Shown piece by piece: positions 55,066 to 64,000 of a DNA stretch of 64,000 bases (the stretch's first letter is position 1; the number at the start of each line of letters is the position of its first letter). The stretch is taken from NCBI GenBank assembly GCA_039704465.1, contig JASFAU010000009.1, forward strand, positions 806,001 to 870,000, in the 5' to 3' direction. The DNA comes from Plasmodiophora brassicae (taxonomy: Eukaryota; Endomyxa; Phytomyxea; Plasmodiophorida; Plasmodiophoridae). A model generated the notes under the pieces. That model worked only from the letters and a program-made list of their open reading frames with translations, was not told the origin of the DNA and did no database searches. The translations under genes and the position numbers were made by a program.

Positions 55066-57781
55066 TCACGGGAACGCGTCTTTCTTGGCGGCAATGGCCA
55101 TAATGGCGTCAAGTTTGGCGATTTCAACGTCCTTCTTGATCTCCTTGATGGTCTTGGCGGACATTCGTCGCAGGTTGGGCGACAGCTTCAACGACATGAC
55201 GCCGCCGCGGTCGTCGCCGCACAGGAGGATCGGGTCGATCGAGTTGAACACGACGTGCGTCAGTTTGCCTTTCTTGATGACGCGCTGCTGCCCGACGGCT
55301 TCGTACTTGTTGACGTTCAGGTCGAACAGGAACACCTTGCCATCGGCTGTGACGGCGGCGAACGCCGTCGACGAATAGGGCGCCCAGGCGATATCACCGA
55401 CCGCCGATCCGAGGTCGAACGACAGCAGGGGTTCTCGGGTCGTGCTCTCCCATAATCGAACCGTCCAGTCCGCCGAACACGACAGGAACACGCCGCGATG
55501 GAACGGGTTCCACTTGACCGCATACCTAGGACCCATTCAGTCTGCCGTGCCGATAGCACGAGTGACGACACACCTACACGGCCATGTGATGCCCAGCGAA
55601 ATTCGTCAGGTACTGAGAGTTGTACGCTTTCGAGCACGTGTGGATCGATCCTACCGAAGGTCGTCAACGGAACGTAAAATAAATACGAAACGAGACGGTA
55701 CCTTCGTCGGTGCCGACAACGAACAAATGCTCGGAGAACGGGTTGAAATCGAAACACGTGCCACCTGCCAGGCCCACCATCGTGCGCTCGTCGTCGATCT
55801 CGGTCTGATCATTCGTCACCTTCCTGGACACCAGCTTCAGCTCCATGATCTATTTGGCACGGTCAGTTAAAATCGAAGACGGATTGGTCAAAAGGTCCAG
55901 GCAGACCTCTTCGTTGACCAGCTCGTTCTTGCTCATGATCCAGTCAGTGACGCGACCGTCGGCGGACACAGAGAAGAAGTTGATCTCCTTGCCGATATCG
56001 TCGGCGCTGCTCTGCCAGTGAACCTCCCAGACCGGGTCAGTGTGCTTGACCTTCGGGTCCAGACTCTATCCCAACTCGATCAGACCAGAGCCACGAGCCC
56101 ACATCAGCCATGTGCAGACCTGGTAAATGGGCATGTTGTTCTTCAGGCGTACGTCATAGACGCATACACTGCCGTCGTAGAGGCCGACAGCAAGTAGGGC
56201 CGGGTGCTGCGGGTGGAACGCCAGGCACATGATGCCGGATGTGGTCGTGAACGAGAACTCTGGGTGCGATGTGTTCTTCAGCGAATAGCAGCATATGAGG
56301 CCACCGCCCGACTGCTGCATGAAGTCGTAGGAGCCGAAGGCGACGGCGAACATATCTGGGTAGTGAGGGTTCCATTTGATCGAGGTCACCGTGCGACGCT
56401 TGGCCTTCGGTGATGCGAACCGCCACAGCGGCAGGAAGAAGCCGGCGCCGTCTTCGCGCGACTTGTCATTATCGTCCTCGAAATACTTGAAGTCGTGGAA
56501 GATGTCCTCCTCGGCGTTCAAGTTAACGATCCGCTCCATGACCTTCATCGCTCGCTTCATCGCATCGCTGGACATAATCTGTGCGCCAAAGCGTCACGTA
56601 TGGTCATCTTAAAAGGCGTCTAACGGACCTTATGCGCTTTCTCGTCACGATCGTCAGCGTCGGCTATGATCATGTCACTAGCCGGATCTTCGCCATCTTC
56701 CTCGCTGTGCTGCTTTCGGGTGCTGGCTTGCTGCTGTGAAGTCGTCAGTAGTAGCAGCATTTGCTGCAAATACAATGGACAACCTGATCCTTCTGGGCTT
56801 TGAGCTCCTTGCCTTCGCGGAAGATGGCCAGGTATGCATCAAACAGGATGAACTGGGAGCAGAGACCCGAGAAGTTCACGGTGGGAGGTGGCTCGGTAGC
56901 GACCATCCGATCTCTACATACAGTATTACGGGTGCCAAGGCAAACTCAGGAGCGAATGCTGCTGCGGACCGTGCAGGATTGTTAAAGGTCTGAGAAGCGC
57001 GTTCAGAGAAGTTGAACTGGTTCTTCAATGCCTTGGCCTTCTGGGTGTTGGGACTGTCAGGAGGCTGAACTGGGGCCTCGACCGGCGCCTGTAGGAATTT
57101 TAATCCAGATGTGCGGCGGCAAAGACGGCGGTTGGCTTCTTACGTCGACTATCGCAGCGGGTTCTGCGGGCGCAGAGCCACCCGGAGCGGGTCTTTCCTG
57201 AAATGTCAAACGTAAATTGGACGGATCCCTGTTAAACTCAAATCATCGGTTACAGGTTCGGATGCGGCCGGGGCGGCCGGCGACGCTTCGGCAGGCTTTG
57301 GCGCATCAGGTGCAGGCTCACTGGTCTGGGTAGGGATGATTGTTTCCTGCATCGAGAAATGGACAGCGATCTGGTCCGATGGTGGCATCGGAACGAACTG
57401 CCCCAGTGCGAAATCAAAGAGGACCTAGGAAAAGGGGCGTCAGGCTGAGAAGACGGCCCGGTTGGTGGCAACGTCAGCGACCTGATTCATTGGCGCCTGC
57501 GGGTTATTTGCGTTCAGAGCCTTCGTGAACTCTTCGCTGAGTTGCTCCTCGGTAAGGCCCTTGATCTGGTCATCGGGAACCATGTGCACCTCAATGGGTT
57601 CGAGGTCCTCGACCTCGGAAAGGGCATCCTCCTCAGCGGGCGCATCATCCTCCTTCTTCTGCACACGAAACCACGTCAGAAGAGGGATGCCTAGCGCAAT
57701 GCCTTCCGCGAAAAACGTGGGCCTGCTTACTTTCTCGGCCTTCTCCTTCTTCTTCTTCGCCGCTGCCTGGACGTTGACCAT
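55066..57781 (-). CDS. Axonemal outer-arm dynein intermediate chain 1 (DNAI1/IC1)
   Basis: Many exons. The N-terminal half has [20 protein letters not shown] (a DNAI1 landmark) and [18 protein letters not shown]. Then come [20 protein letters not shown] and a WD40 propeller: [80 protein letters not shown] and [20 protein letters not shown]. It forms part of the outer dynein arm that powers flagellar beating, so this organism makes motile zoospores or gametes. The start at 57781 ([17 protein letters not shown]) has the expected Lys-rich N-terminus. Exon borders in 56.6-57.4 kb are approximate. Confidence 0.88.
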
Positions 57782-58031
57782 CGTGCCCGGCTGACCACCA
57801 GCGACCGATGAGGGTGTACGTGGCCGCGCCGGTGTCGCAGAGTGTGCTTGGCTGACTGGCTGCCCACGCTGCTCATCTCAGCCCCAATACAGTACCGCAG
57901 CCCACCTTTATGCTTGCGTGCACAACTTCCAGGAAGCCAACTATGTAGGGAGCAAAGCAAGCTACGTCACGCTGTGGTAGGCACTCACGTTCGACAACAC
58001 CGCCTGTGCGGGCTAAATTGCGTACCGGTTC

Positions 58032-58104
58032 GCTCGGTTGGTGCAGTGGTTAGCACGTCTGCTTTACACGCAGAAGGTCGGAGGTTCAAATCCTCCATCG
58101 AGTA
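58032..58104 (+). tRNA. tRNA-Val, anticodon UAC
   Basis: It folds fully: acceptor GCTCGGT with ATCGAGT (two G-U pairs), D-stem GTGC/GCAC, anticodon stem TCTGC/GCAGA with loop TTTACAC (anticodon TAC), a 5-nt variable loop, T-stem GGAGG/CCTCC with TTCAAAT, and discriminator A. Length 73 nt with no intron. The internal A-box and B-box (GGTTCAAATCC) are intact. Confidence 0.95.
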
Positions 58105-58117
58105 CGGAACGTTTCTG

Positions 58118-58121
58118 TTTT
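58118..58121 (+). terminator. Pol III terminator of the tRNA gene
   Basis: A TTTT run lies 14 bp after the tRNA, the usual minimum signal for RNA polymerase III. Confidence 0.5.
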
Positions 58122-58859
58122 GCTTGCGAAACGAACCGACGAACGGGTTCACGACGCTGCCGCTGATGATCGCCCAGCCTCGAGTCGGTCGATGTGTTCC
58201 GCTAGACATCGACAACCCCTGCAACACCTGTGCCGGTTCGAAAATGTGTATTGCCAGGGTGCTGGGATGCCATCGCGCGCCTTGAGACGCTATGGCCGCC
58301 AGGACGGGAGCGATGCGGGGAAGCATGATGGCACATCGAAGATGCACGAAGGACGATCTGGTGATCTGAGCCCATTGGAAACGAACCCAACGACTGACTG
58401 CGTTTCGAGATTCTCCCCGACGCGTCCACCGTTGCAATCGTCTCGACCGCCTGCGGAACGAGGGCAATGCCAGGTCCGGCCCAATGGCGTCACGTCTATC
58501 GGGATGGCGCGGTCCAGACATTCAGCGAATGCCATCGTCAATCCAGGCGTGATGATGGCGACTCGAACGGTGCGAACGGGAGGTACCGCTGTTCCTCTCT
58601 GTGCCCACCCCGGTGAACGGACCCGGGTCATTCATTCCCGTCATCTTGGGTCGGCAACGGCATTCCCGCCTGTCGGCGGCTGTCTGCACGGACGAATGGC
58701 TTCGTCGAGTCACCAGTGGAGCGCTCCGATCGGTTTCGAGTTGTCCCCATTCCGCAGGCGACTCTGCAAACGGCGGGATCAGCGAGGACGCTAAATATAC
58801 CACACCTCGCTCGAATTGGGAACGCTATTGGTCCCAAGCGGTCGATTGCTGCTTGGGCC
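58122..58859. other. Intergenic, about 740 bp, nothing firm
   Basis: Frames on both strands are open for long stretches, but this reflects high GC. A minus-strand piece (AIITPGLTMAFAECLDRAIP, about 58560-58500) looks mildly protein-like. One minus frame runs through the antisense of the tRNA, an artefact. No gene model could be supported. Confidence 0.35.
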
Positions 58860-60089
58860 ATGCCTAATGCGGTCGCTCAGGTCGGTGTCTGGCTGCTTCT
58901 GGTCGCTGCGACCACAGCAACCACAACAGGCGACAACGATGGCGTCGTGGCTCGGCAGTCGTCGCCACAAGTTGCCCCGGGGCGTACAGCAGAGCGGTTC
59001 CTCAAGTCTGCTGGGAGCCAGATCGTTGGCGCCGTCATTGCCGGTGCCGAGCGGATCGGCGGCAAGGTCACCAGAGCAGCATACGCGACCGCGCAAGAGC
59101 ACGTCAAGCCTGACACTGTCGCCAAAGCGGCGCTCGCCTCTGCCGTCCCCGTTGTCGGGCCCGCTGCGGCTGCCGGCGTCGTCGTGTCTGATATCAGCGG
59201 GCGGCCCCTGTCCGACATGATCCCGTCCATGGATACCATTAGCAATTTCCCCAACGATAAGACTGGCACCACCTTGAAGATCGTCACGCCGGTCGCCTCT
59301 GCCGTGTACGGAGCTGCTAAGAAAGTCGTGCCGACTTTCACAAAGGAGGTTCTCAAGGAAACCGATGCGCTGGACAAAGTGGCGCTGGCGTCAGGTGCTG
59401 TGATCGCGACAACGGCTGCTTCCTTCATCCCCCTTGCTGGTTGTCTTGTCCCTGGCCTGCTCGTTCTGAACCCAGTTTGCGCGGCGGGCGCTGCTGGCAT
59501 CATCGCGTACAACGGCATCACGAAGAACCGGAAACGAGCGGTGCACTACGCGGCCGTCTGCCACAACGTTATCGACGGGCCCGCCGACGACAGCTGCGCC
59601 AGCGTTGCTGAACCGGTTGGCATTACCGTGTCTCCCGTCGAGCACATCGTCGACAACGATGCCGGCAAGGGGGAGGATACCGACGCTGATGTCAACTCCA
59701 ACCCTCAGGTACCTGTCCCTGTCGTTGAAGAATCCTGCAGCAACAGCGAGGACACCACCGTAGAAGCAACTAAGCGTTATCGAGCGCGTCGCAACCTGTC
59801 TGTTGCCGGTACCGTTCTGGCCACGGCGGGCCTTTCTTCCATTCATTGGTTCAGGGCAGGAGGTCGGAGGACCATCGAGGGCCCCGTTCCAGCAACGTTG
59901 GCGGCTCCTGTGCTGAAGCTGTCGGCAGCAACCGTATCGGCAGCAGCGGTCGTAACAGCATGCTACATGCGGTTGCACCGGTCCCGTCGCCACCGATCCC
60001 CATCTCATCACCAATCCAACGCTGCCGAATCGTCATTCTCGGGTGCCCTCATTACGATAGCCATTATCGCGTTCGCCAATGCCTATTGA
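58860..60089 (+). CDS. Secreted or membrane protein of an unrecognised paralogous family (member A)
   Basis: A single exon of about 409 residues from the ATG at 58860. A signal peptide (VAQVGVWLLLVAATTATTT) precedes alternating hydrophobic, Ala/Val/Gly-rich segments (AKAALASAVPVVGPAAAAG, GLLVLNPVCAAGAAGIIAYN) and short basic linkers. The block ETDALDKVALASGAVIATTA is shared with the convergent gene at 60148-61173. The C-terminus has further hydrophobic helices (TVSAAAVVTACYMRL, FSGALITIAIIAFANA) around a His/Arg/Ser patch. The Ala/Gly-rich helices recall membrane-inserting or pore-like proteins, but no known family is recognised. Confidence 0.72.
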   Translation: MPNAVAQVGVWLLLVAATTATTTGDNDGVVARQSSPQVAPGRTAERFLKSAGSQIVGAVIAGAERIGGKVTRAAYATAQEHVKPDTVAKAALASAVPVVGPAAAAGVVVSDISGRPLSDMIPSMDTISNFPNDKTGTTLKIVTPVASAVYGAAKKVVPTFTKEVLKETDALDKVALASGAVIATTAASFIPLAGCLVPGLLVLNPVCAAGAAGIIAYNGITKNRKRAVHYAAVCHNVIDGPADDSCASVAEPVGITVSPVEHIVDNDAGKGEDTDADVNSNPQVPVPVVEESCSNSEDTTVEATKRYRARRNLSVAGTVLATAGLSSIHWFRAGGRRTIEGPVPATLAAPVLKLSAATVSAAAVVTACYMRLHRSRRHRSPSHHQSNAAESSFSGALITIAIIAFANAY

Positions 60090-60147
60090 CTATGTGCAAT
60101 GAATGCATCAACTGTGAATCAGTTTATCACTCAGCGTAACTTGCGGC

Positions 60148-60540
60148 TCAGATAGACCATGCTGCAAACAGGGCGAGTAGAGCGGTCGGGACAGCGAGGG
60201 CTGCTTGCTCTGTGGCTGCGTTGGCCGTCCTCGACTTAATGGCACGCTTGATGGTCCTCGTGGCTCTCATGAGAACGACCGTGGCCCCCAGGGCAGCCGC
60301 CGTTGATCCCATAACCTTTACCGACAGCTTCTGATACTTTTCCACACGCTGGGTTCTGATACGTTTGTTGCGCCTCGCCTTCATCGCCGAACGCAACGCC
60401 CAGAGCACGCCACCACCTGTTGTCGTTCCGGCCACGATCACCCCTACGTTCGCCGGCGTCCATTGTCGTTGTGGCACCGCTCCACGGTCAGTGGGTTGCT
60501 GCTGTGTTTGTGGCGTTTGGGATGGCACCGAGCGCGCCGT

Positions 60541-60581
<41 letters not shown>

Positions 60582-61173
60582 TGTCTTGTTTCCCACCAAG
60601 AATCCGACTGCAAAGAGATGCGACTTCCTCAGTACGTTCCGATTTCTTGGATACCCCATTCCAGGCGATGCAACCGGCGGCAACGGCAAGGCCGAGTGGG
60701 CCAACGACAACGGCGGCAGGGATTGCTGCGCCCAAGACAGGCACAGCGGACAGGGCGGCAGTGCCGATAACGGCACCGCTGGCCAGTGCCGCCTTGTCCA
60801 GGGCGTCTGTGTTCTTGACAACCGCTCCAGCGAACTTCGGAATCGCCTTCACGCCCTCTGCGTTCGCTTTGGTTGTAGTCGACATCGCCTCTGAGAATCT
60901 ACTGCTCATCCGTTCAACTCCTGCGACCATCGCTCCGGTGACCTTCGTCACCCCTTGCTTGAATTCCTGCATTGTCCCCTTCTCGCTGACAACCTGGACC
61001 TGCCGATTGTCGTCGGCTCCAGCGACCAGCCCAACCGCACAGAGCAGCATCACAGCGGCCGCGAAGACACCCATGACTGCTAGGAGAAGTGGTTGTCGCA
61101 GAGTGAAGCCCGGGATGAAGAGTGTTGTTGTCCCTGCTGCCTGTATAGCAGTTGCTATTCCCGGATTTGGCAC
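60148..61173 (-). CDS. Secreted or membrane protein of an unrecognised paralogous family (member B), with poly-Gln
   Basis: A single exon, up to 341 residues. The start at 61173 is followed by an internal ATG at 61074 directly before a signal-peptide-like run (FAAAVMLLCAVGLVAGADD). VTGAMVAGVERMSSRF and NTDALDKAALASGAVIGTAA match member A (IVGAVIAGAERIGGK, ETDALDKVALASGAVIATTA). A run of 13 Gln at about 60544-60582 separates the hydrophobic half from a basic region and two late hydrophobic segments. It is tail-to-tail with member A, 58 bp apart. Confidence 0.72.
60541..60582 (-). repeat. CAG-type trinucleotide repeat encoding poly-Gln
   Basis: A (CTG/CAG) run on the minus strand encodes about 13 Gln in member B. 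The codons are nearly all CAG, so length variation between strains is likely. Confidence 0.8.
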
Positions 61174-61372
61174 TCGGGGGTTCTAAACTGGGTGTCAACT
61201 GTCAAGGTACATCCTACCTACAGTAGTTGCTGCCAGCCCTGCGTAAGCAGAATATCATTCCACACGTTCATATACTGGTCCCGCTTTGTTATTGGATGCC
61301 GATGAGTGACGTTGTACTGGTTATTTTACGGTGGATTGTATACGATATTCGGGGAGAGTGTCAGGAAGTCTG

Positions 61373-61797
61373 TTAGAGCGAGAATGGCCACCAGGATCGA
61401 GGCTTCTGCGTCCGCTGGACCAGGAGCGCCGCTCGACGAGACACGACGTCGAAGTATACTCGAATACGAGCGATCAGAAGTTCACGTATGACACGATCCT
61501 CAATGATGGCGAACGCGATAACGACAGCGGCAAGGATCAGGCAGACCTGCGAATTCTGTCATACAGGGCAGACAGCAGAAACGCGAGCACATGACAAACC
61601 TTGATGATCGAAGCGACCGTGACGTATGACGTGCGATGCTTTGACGGGCGCACCAGGAATCGTCGCAGGCCGATCAGTAGGACGAGAGCGCTAACGACGG
61701 CAAGCAGAGGAACTTCACCGGCCGGTTGCTCCGTGGCCTTCCAGTACTTGCCCGCGTGTTGCAGGAGCATGCGCATCAACTGTTCCTCGACCAACAT
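61373..61797 (-). CDS. Small two-helix membrane protein, unknown
   Basis: Two exons (61797-61600 and 61546-61373) with a 53-nt intron give about 123 residues. Hydrophobic segments are GEVPLLAVVSALVLLIGLRR and, after the splice, VCLILAAVVIAFAIIEDR, each followed by basic residues. The C-terminus is basic and aromatic (QRTQKPRSWWPFSL). Splicing doubles the ORF and keeps the membrane pattern, which supports the model. Family unknown. Confidence 0.58.
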
Positions 61798-62129
61798 AGT
61801 GAGTAATTACGACCCCTGATCGCCCAGACGTACTACTAGCCAGATAGTTCGGCAGTCTAGGCCTACTGTATGGATATTTGCAGGTACTGTACATACAAAC
61901 CCAGAGTGCGCTTCCAGTCCCAGGACCCACTTTCACATGGCATCAGGCATCGCCGATTGGAATTGGTAACCGGTTCGTGTCGTCAAGGAGTTCGTTCGTC
62001 ATGGTAGGAAGGGTACCGTAGCTGGCGTATTGCAGTGACGAGGACGGACACCAGCCGTGCAGCAAACCCCGTGGCGGTGTGCAGCGCCCACTGGGGCGTA
62101 GGTAGGTAGTCTCGCACCTGCACCGGGGC
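61798..62129. promoter_or_regulatory. Divergent promoter region, about 330 bp
   Basis: It lies between the small membrane protein (minus) and the helical-repeat gene (plus). No coding signal is supported. Confidence 0.35.
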
Positions 62130-64000
62130 ATGAAGATGTTCCTGTCCAGGAGGGTGCCCGGGGCGTACCATGAGATCGGCGTTCGGTTACAGCTGTCGCG
62201 TCCAGCCCCGCTACCGAGCCTGTCGGCGGTATTCAATCGGATCCCCGTGCCGCCCACCGGCAGGGAACTGCCGAACCCGGTTCTGCGCTTGCCCGAGCTC
62301 GCTGCACAGTACCTGAGCATTCAGACCGGGCGGGTTCCCGAATGGGACAAGGACAGTGCCATGGAAGCCTTGCGGGTACAGCTGCAGACGCTACTCGAGG
62401 ATTCCCTGAAAGAAAAGGACAATCAGAGACGCCACGTGCAGATCACGGTACGTGCATTGCCGCCTGTTCGTTGACGCAGCGCCTGACATTACCGTCAGGT
62501 GCTTGTCAAGTTCTATGCATCAAGGTTCACACAAGACGCGTTCCCGTTCGTGATCATGCAAAGGCATCTGCGGAAGGCCGGTCGACACTCGGAGGCCTTG
62601 CAAGTTCAGCAGGACATCACGTCGCGCGGGTTGTGCCGACGAGGGAAATTGCATCAGTCGATTAGCGAAGTCGAGGACATGGAAGTCACACCGCAGGAGT
62701 CGCTGATGACATACAAGAGATTCATGCGTCGTGAACCGGACCTGCTGCATGCTATCGTTCGGAAAGCCGGCCAGGCTGACGATTCCTCGACGATCGTTGA
62801 CGCGTTCTGCATCGACCCGGACAGCTTCAATAATGACCAGTTCGTTGAGGTTGTACATCGTGTCGCTGCCCAATTGCCGACTACCCACTCTGGCGTGCTG
62901 CTTGAGGTATTAACTGCCAATCACGTCTGAAATTGGCGAGTTTACATTGGTGCTCTATAGGGGGTTCGAAAGATATTCCCTGAGGTCTGGAAGCGGGCGA
63001 AGACGTTGCAGTCGATGCCTTCTGCCATGATCGCGGATTTGGCCGCCATCACATCGAGCATAGGCGACATTGGATCGTTGCTGCACCTGACGTCGAATTT
63101 CGTTCACCCGTTTCATTACTCGCAGCCTCCCCTTGCTGGCGCGCTTGCTGACGCGTTTCTACACGTAAACATGCTGAAGGAGTTCCTCACGTTGCGCGAG
63201 CGGTGTGGGCCAGCGTTGTCACTTCCTGTCCCAAAGGTTCTAAAGGCAATCGTCCTAATCGCGGAATCAGGCGCTTCGGTTGACGACCTTGAGCGAGAAA
63301 TGGTACCGTCTCTTGATGCTCGAATGTGCCATTTGGGTAACCCTTTGTATCGCAGGCGAGCGTCCGCATGTCGGCACCTGTCGCATGCTCTGCAATACTG
63401 GCGTTTGCGCATGCACGCTCGGGGACGACTGACACCGAACAATTCCAGATCGCGATGCAGTGTGTTCGAACCAATGTATCACACCTGCCCAGGCACCGAG
63501 CCTCTGCCGTCCTGTTTGCGAAGACGTTAACGATGCTTCCCGACTGTGCCGATGAGCTTAACAGGCTCGTGACGCGTCAGGGCTTCCAATGGAACCTCAG
63601 GCTACGTCGAACCATCCGTTCGATTATGACCTGGACGGCCGTAGCACAGGGTGACCTAGTGAAAGCCGATGAGCTGATGAAACAGGCCATTGAGGAACAG
63701 GAAACATCACCAAACGGTACGCCCTCATTCGTCCACTCTGGTTTCAAGGCTAATGCAAATACGTATCTGTCGTAGCGATCCGCGCCTCCTTCATAAGGAT
63801 GAGCACCGTGTCAGCTGTCATGTCGGCGCTCGCTTTGAAAGGAGATGGCGAGGCGATCAGCGGCCTGCTAGCCAAGTCGCGCGAACTAAGCCTGCAACCG
63901 ACCGCCTCTGCCCAACTGGCTCGGCTCGTCAGCGCAGCCGTGTCCGGCGACACCGCCCTGTTCGACGACGTCCACCACCAGCTCACCGGCCAGCTAAACC
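62130..64000 (+). CDS. Helical-repeat (PPR/TPR-like) protein, probably mitochondrial; runs off the right edge
   Basis: Five exons are visible; the 3' end lies beyond 64000. The start MKMFLSRRVPGAYHEIGVRL is basic. Splices: GTACGTGC ... CCGTCAG (about 62449-62500), GTCTGAAA ... CGAAAG (about 62925-62973), GTACCG ... TCGCAG (53 nt, about 63302-63354) and GTACGCCC ... TCGTAG (about 63718-63776); all keep frame. The protein is nearly all helical with paired-helix texture (LVKFYASRFTQDAFPFVIMQ, LLHAIVRKAGQADDSSTIVD, LLAKSRELSLQPTASAQLAR), like divergent fungal PPR proteins that act on mitochondrial mRNAs. No single motif is strong enough to name it. Confidence 0.62.

Noticed and set aside
57985..58521. 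Minus-strand ORF containing MEDLNLRPSACKADVL
   Set aside because: That string is the antisense translation of the tRNA-Val gene, a common annotation artefact.
60365..61186. 273-aa plus-strand ORF with poly-Cys
   Set aside because: The poly-Cys is the antisense reading of the CAG run in member B, which has the signal peptide and paralogue match.
63302..63354. A 19-nt intron (GTAACCCTTTGTATCGCAG) in the right-edge gene
   Set aside because: It gives the wrong frame. A 53-nt intron starting GTACCG and using the same acceptor keeps frame and is preferred.
1..64000. CRISPR array, bacterial operons, insertion sequences, rRNA genes
   Set aside because: No regularly spaced identical repeats, no transposase or reverse-transcriptase frames and no rRNA-like blocks were seen. 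The gene structure is eukaryotic throughout.

Overview
The window looks like nuclear DNA of a zoosporic (chytrid-grade) fungus. Nearly every gene is split by short GT-AG introns of about 31-72 nt, often with a CTGAC or CTAAC branch site; one shows a full TACTAAC. The genes are eukaryotic (MAK16, eS1, RPB4, CSN7, CWF19L2, PIG-M, SGT, DENN). Fungal hints are a NodB chitin-deacetylase-like protein, a GH16 glucanase-like enzyme, a Dsc1/Tul1 RING ligase, a Siw14/Oca-type phosphatase-like protein and a seven-helix protein resembling a fungal family. An axonemal outer-arm dynein intermediate chain (DNAI1) means that a flagellated stage exists. The taxonomic call is an inference. Exon joins below were made by hand from reading frames, GT/AG sites and remembered family alignments.

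Layout. 1-4.3 kb: the tail of an unknown gene, an HTRA2-like protease, a multi-pass membrane protein and a SWIM+RING protein. 4.9-9.9 kb: a RING-H2 membrane protein, a weak locus, two secreted His-rich proteins and a PAP2 phosphatase. 10-12.8 kb: gene-poor, with an inverted duplication and small palindromes. 12.8-22.2 kb: PEX2, a B-box+PH protein, pyridoxal kinase, a GH16 protein, CSN7 and a third His-rich secreted protein. 22.2-31.3 kb: glycine C-acetyltransferase, an unknown mitochondrial-type protein, a Siw14-like pseudophosphatase, CWF19L2-like, an unknown gene and a type I membrane protein. 31.4-39.4 kb: an N-terminally extended cytochrome c, TUL1/DSC1, PIG-M, the seven-helix protein and SGT. 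39.5-46.1 kb: a large PPR protein divergent from MTG1, then a polysaccharide deacetylase, a telobox-type Myb protein and MAK16. 46.3-51.1 kb: eS1, two more His-rich secreted proteins tail to tail, RPB4 and NAXD. 51.4-64 kb: a DENN protein, DNAI1, tRNA-Val(UAC), a convergent pair of paralogous membrane-type proteins, a small two-helix protein and the 5' part of a helical-repeat mitochondrial-type protein.

There is no operon logic. Genes sit densely on both strands with gaps of 50-600 bp. Loose themes are mitochondrial function (HTRA2, GCAT, cytochrome c, MTG1, PPR) and ubiquitin or ubiquitin-like control (SWIM-RING, RING-H2, PEX2, TUL1, CSN7). The most novel-looking material is a dispersed family of secreted His/Asp-rich proteins, three of which share a short conserved non-His motif; a cytochrome c with a presequence-plus-transmembrane extension and a 16-nt micro-exon inside its heme motif; and the paralogous pair at 58.9-61.2 kb.
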